A DNA stretch of 15,915 nt, taken from contig CACYDB010000022.1 of NCBI GenBank assembly GCA_902773035.1, forward strand, positions 1 through 15,915, written 5' to 3'. Shown here piece after piece: positions 14,123-15,915 of this stretch. The first letter of the stretch is position 1. Each line of letters starts with the position of its first letter. Under the pieces are notes generated by a model, which was not told the origin of the DNA, did no database searches, and saw only the letters and a list, made by a program, of their open reading frames with translations. A program made the position numbers and the translations under genes. This DNA comes from an uncultured Ruminococcus sp. Its GTDB lineage: Bacteria; Bacillota; Clostridia; Oscillospirales; Acutalibacteraceae.

Positions 14123-14147
14123 AACCGCCCAAAAAGGCGGTTATCTT
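14123..14147. terminator. Bidirectional terminator between COG2509 gene and rnpB
   Basis: AACCGCC (14123-14129) and GGCGGTT (14136-14142) form a 7-bp stem. On the plus strand it is followed by ATCTTTT, and on the minus strand by TCTTTTT. It can end both the flavoprotein operon and the RNase P RNA. Confidence 0.85.
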
Positions 14148-14148
14148 T

Positions 14149-14492
14149 TGCGACTAAATCTGTAAGCCGGGTTCTGTCGTGAACAGTCATCTATCTTGGC
14201 ACAGCGTTGCCGCTGTGCTCAACGCCACCTCCACAAGACTGCCGAGCAGGCATATTGTCTTTCCGCGGTGTTGCTCCAAACAGGGTTTACACGCCAGATA
14301 CGTCTCCGCATCAGCGGTGAGCTCTTACCTCACCTTTCCATCCTTACCGTAAAAACGGCGGTTATTTTCTGTTGCACTATCCCTAAGGTCGCCCTCGGCG
14401 GCTGTTAGCCGTTGTTATCGCTCTATGGAGCCCGGACTTTCCTCGGAAGAATCCCTTTCGGAATAAATCCGCGACTGTTCAATCTACTCGCA
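14149..14492 (-). ncRNA. rnpB: RNase P RNA
   Basis: On the minus strand the conserved GAGGAAAGTCCGGGCTCC (14444-14427), AGGGATAGTGCAACAGAAA (14384-14366) and AGAACCCGGCTTACAGA (14175-14159) occur in the right order; these are the conserved core elements of bacterial RNase P RNA. The ends were set by the P1 helix: TGCGA-G-TAGAT at the 5' end pairs with ATTTA-G-TCGCA at the 3' end. The RNA is about 344 nt and matures the 5' ends of tRNAs. The 5' end falls where the upstream promoter predicts initiation, and a terminator follows at 14142-14123. The overall pattern looks more like the ancestral type A than the Bacillus type B, but I did not fold it fully. Confidence 0.95.
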
Positions 14493-14497
14493 CAGAT

Positions 14498-14526
14498 ATT
14501 TTAAATCAAAATCTTTAAATTGTCAA
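14498..14526 (-). promoter_or_regulatory. Promoter of rnpB
   Basis: On the minus strand, TTGACA (14526-14521), 17 nt, and TAAAAT (14503-14498) form a near-consensus promoter. Its start point of about 14492 matches the RNA 5' end. Confidence 0.9.
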
Positions 14527-14531
14527 ATAGC

Positions 14532-14560
14532 TTGAATTTCAGTTTATTATACGTTATAAT
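14532..14560 (+). promoter_or_regulatory. Promoter of the malic enzyme gene
   Basis: TTGAAT (14532-14537), 17 nt, and TATAAT (14555-14560) lie 30 nt before the ATG. The -35 element is only 5 bp from that of the divergent rnpB promoter. Confidence 0.85.
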
Positions 14561-14590
14561 ACAATAGGTAATTTTGAAGGGAGTAACAAT

Positions 14591-15763
14591 ATGGATATCA
14601 GACAGGAATCATTAAAGAAGCATTATGAATGGCAGGGCAAGATCGAGGTAATATCCCGCGCTCCTTTGAACTCAAAGGACGATCTATCTCTCGCCTACAC
14701 TCCGGGTGTAGCCGAGCCCTGCATGGAAATCAATAAGGATTACGACAAGAGCTTTGAGCTCACAATAAGAAAAAATCTCGTCGCAGTTGTCACCGACGGC
14801 ACAGCTGTCCTCGGCCTCGGCGATATCGGACCTGAAGCCGGTATGCCCGTAATGGAGGGTAAATGCTGCTTATTCAAGGAGTTTGCCGACGTCGACGCCT
14901 TCCCTATCTGCGTAAGAAGTAAGGATGTTGACGAGATCGCCAGAACGATTTATCTTATCAGCGGCAGCTTCGGCGGCATTAATCTTGAGGATATCGCGGC
15001 TCCGCGATGTTTTGAAATCGAGAGAAAGCTAAAGGAAGTCTGCGACATTCCCGTATTCCACGACGATCAGCACGGAACGGCAGTTATCGTAGCGGCGGCG
15101 CTTATGAACGCGTTAAAGGTCGTTAATAAAAAGATTGACGAAGTCAAGATAGTTATCAGCGGCGCGGGTTCAGCGGGAATCGCTATAGCAAAGCATATTA
15201 TGAATATCGGCGTCAAGAACCTAACGCTGTGCAATTCAAAGGGTATTATCGCGAAGGGCTTGGAAACAAACAACTCCGAGCAGGAATATATGGCGACAAT
15301 TACAAACCTTGAAAACAAGAGAGGAACTCTCGCGGACGCAATTGTCGGCGCGGACGTATTCCTCGGCGTATCGGCTCCGGGAATCGTAACACAGGATATG
15401 ATACGCTCAATGGCTGATAAGCCCGTAGTTTTCGCAATGGCGAATCCCACACCTGAGATTATGCCTGATTTAGCCAAGGAAGCGGGTGCCGCAGTAGTAG
15501 GCACAGGACGTTCTGACTTCCCGAATCAGATCAATAACGTACTCTGCTTCCCGGGAATGTTCAGAGGCGCGCTCGACTGCAGAGCCTCGGAGATCAACGA
15601 GGAAATGAAGGTCGCCGCGTCATACGCGCTCGCCGAGCTTGTATCTGATGATGAACTCAGCTCGGAGTATATCATCCCCGACGCTGTCGACAAGCGAGTC
15701 GGCAAGGCTGTAGCCGATGCGGTAGTCAAAGCCGCCAGAGATACAGGCGTCGCAAAATTATAA
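14591..15763 (+). CDS. Malic enzyme, short bacterial type (390 aa)
   Basis: This enzyme oxidatively decarboxylates malate to pyruvate and CO2 with NAD(P)+ in the cytoplasm. Visible sites are LAYTPGVAEPC (Tyr36, catalytic), MEGKCCLFKEF (Lys91, catalytic base), NLEDIAAPRCFEIE (E133, D134) and FHDDQHGTA (D158, D159) for metal and malate, and the dinucleotide motif GAGSAGIAIA (191-200). The segment LCNSKGII has Asn216 where many relatives have Asp, so cofactor choice between NAD and NADP is uncertain. The length matches the compact form without a phosphotransacetylase domain. ATG 14591 follows AAGGGAG. A tRNA-Gly starts 5 nt after the stop, probably on the same transcript. Confidence 0.94.
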   Translation: MDIRQESLKKHYEWQGKIEVISRAPLNSKDDLSLAYTPGVAEPCMEINKDYDKSFELTIRKNLVAVVTDGTAVLGLGDIGPEAGMPVMEGKCCLFKEFADVDAFPICVRSKDVDEIARTIYLISGSFGGINLEDIAAPRCFEIERKLKEVCDIPVFHDDQHGTAVIVAAALMNALKVVNKKIDEVKIVISGAGSAGIAIAKHIMNIGVKNLTLCNSKGIIAKGLETNNSEQEYMATITNLENKRGTLADAIVGADVFLGVSAPGIVTQDMIRSMADKPVVFAMANPTPEIMPDLAKEAGAAVVGTGRSDFPNQINNVLCFPGMFRGALDCRASEINEEMKVAASYALAELVSDDELSSEYIIPDAVDKRVGKAVADAVVKAARDTGVAKL

Positions 15764-15768
15764 TAAAA

Positions 15769-15842
15769 GCGGATATAGTTTAGTGGTAAAACCTCAGCTT
15801 CCCAAGCTGATGTTGGGGGTTCGATTCCCCTTATCCGCTCCA
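15769..15842 (+). tRNA. tRNA-Gly (anticodon CCC)
   Basis: Acceptor strands GCGGATA and TATCCGC pair perfectly. Discriminator T is at 15839 and encoded CCA at 15840-15842. The anticodon stem TCAGC/GCTGA closes TTCCCAA, giving anticodon CCC, which reads GGG. The T-arm GGGGG-TTCGATT-CCCCT has one G-U pair. It begins 5 nt after the malic enzyme stop. The only nearby TATAAT (15759-15764) is too close and lacks a -35, so the tRNA is probably cut from the malic enzyme mRNA. Confidence 0.95.
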
Positions 15843-15878
15843 AAAAATAGGAACGCCCAAAAGGCGTTCTTGTTTTTT
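15840..15878 (+). terminator. Terminator after tRNA-Gly
   Basis: The strand 15840-15857 (CCA6TAGGAACGCC) pairs along its length, with two G-U pairs, with 15863-15880, around the loop CAAAA. A run of T's in the 3' strand allows termination. The stem begins inside the CCA end. Confidence 0.85.
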
Positions 15879-15884
15879 GGCATA

Positions 15885-15915
15885 CGGATTCGGGAATCGA
15901 AGCCGAGCGTTAAGA
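15885..15915. repeat. Start of a second tRNA-tail element (cut by window end)
   Basis: CGGATTCGGGAATCGAA (15885-15901) is an imperfect inverted copy of the 3' end of tRNA-Gly (15820-15837). It is followed by GCCGAGCGTTAAGA, which matches 5180-5192 of the first element with one change. The rest lies beyond the window. Confidence 0.65.

Noticed and set aside
14196..14408. 70-aa open frame on the plus strand
   Set aside because: It lies wholly within the RNase P RNA gene.
15526..15843. Minus-strand open frame over tRNA-Gly and the malic enzyme end (RGIEPPTSAWEAEV peptide)
   Set aside because: It is an antisense tRNA-Gly translation artefact overlapping a strongly supported gene.

Overview
Organism. 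The window reads as a chromosome segment of a Gram-positive anaerobe of the class Clostridia, most like the Ruminococcaceae/Oscillospiraceae. The basis is the gene content: a CwlJ/GerQ-type spore pair, a SpoIVF-like membrane pair next to the two-part TIGR03960/DUF2344 radical-SAM system, a short clostridial-type malic enzyme, and several radical-SAM and flavin enzymes. AGGAGG-type ribosome sites and TTGACA-N17-TATAAT-type promoters recur throughout. The genus cannot be fixed from sequence reading alone. No phage, insertion sequence, CRISPR array or plasmid gene was seen.  Layout. 1-267 is the 3' end of hemW, meeting tail to tail a minus-strand spore operon (cwlJ-like then gerQ-like, 1311-264). 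A tRNA-Ser(CGA) gene with its own promoter and terminator follows. A secreted GH25 muramidase (minus) and an unrecognised 226-aa protein (plus) start divergently around 2830-2970. A DUF3783 protein (minus) and a YhcC-type radical-SAM protein (plus) come next. tRNA-Ser(GGA) at 5022 is followed by a short non-coding element (5154-5309) that carries an inverted copy of that tRNA's own 3' end. A long minus-strand run then reads VanZ-like, MATE transporter, small membrane protein, M50 protease, TIGR03960 radical SAM, DUF2344 protein (10633 down to 5347). On the plus strand are a small-multidrug-export-type membrane protein and two overlapping flavoprotein genes (10779-14117). The RNase P RNA gene (minus, about 14149-14492) and the malic enzyme gene (plus) are transcribed divergently from back-to-back promoters. 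tRNA-Gly(CCC) starts 5 nt after the malic enzyme stop. The window ends inside a second copy of the tRNA-tail element.  How the parts fit. Most genes are core housekeeping: haem chaperone, RNase P, tRNAs, malate metabolism, drug/lipid exporters and redox enzymes. Two modules point to endospore biology: the cortex hydrolase with its coat partner, and the SpoIVFB-like intramembrane protease with a minimal membrane partner. They also share a similar CATATTnT-N5-GAGG start-site arrangement. The most unusual item is the tRNA-associated element. Its two visible copies share a common core, but each begins with an inverted segment matching the T-arm and acceptor strand of its own neighbouring tRNA.
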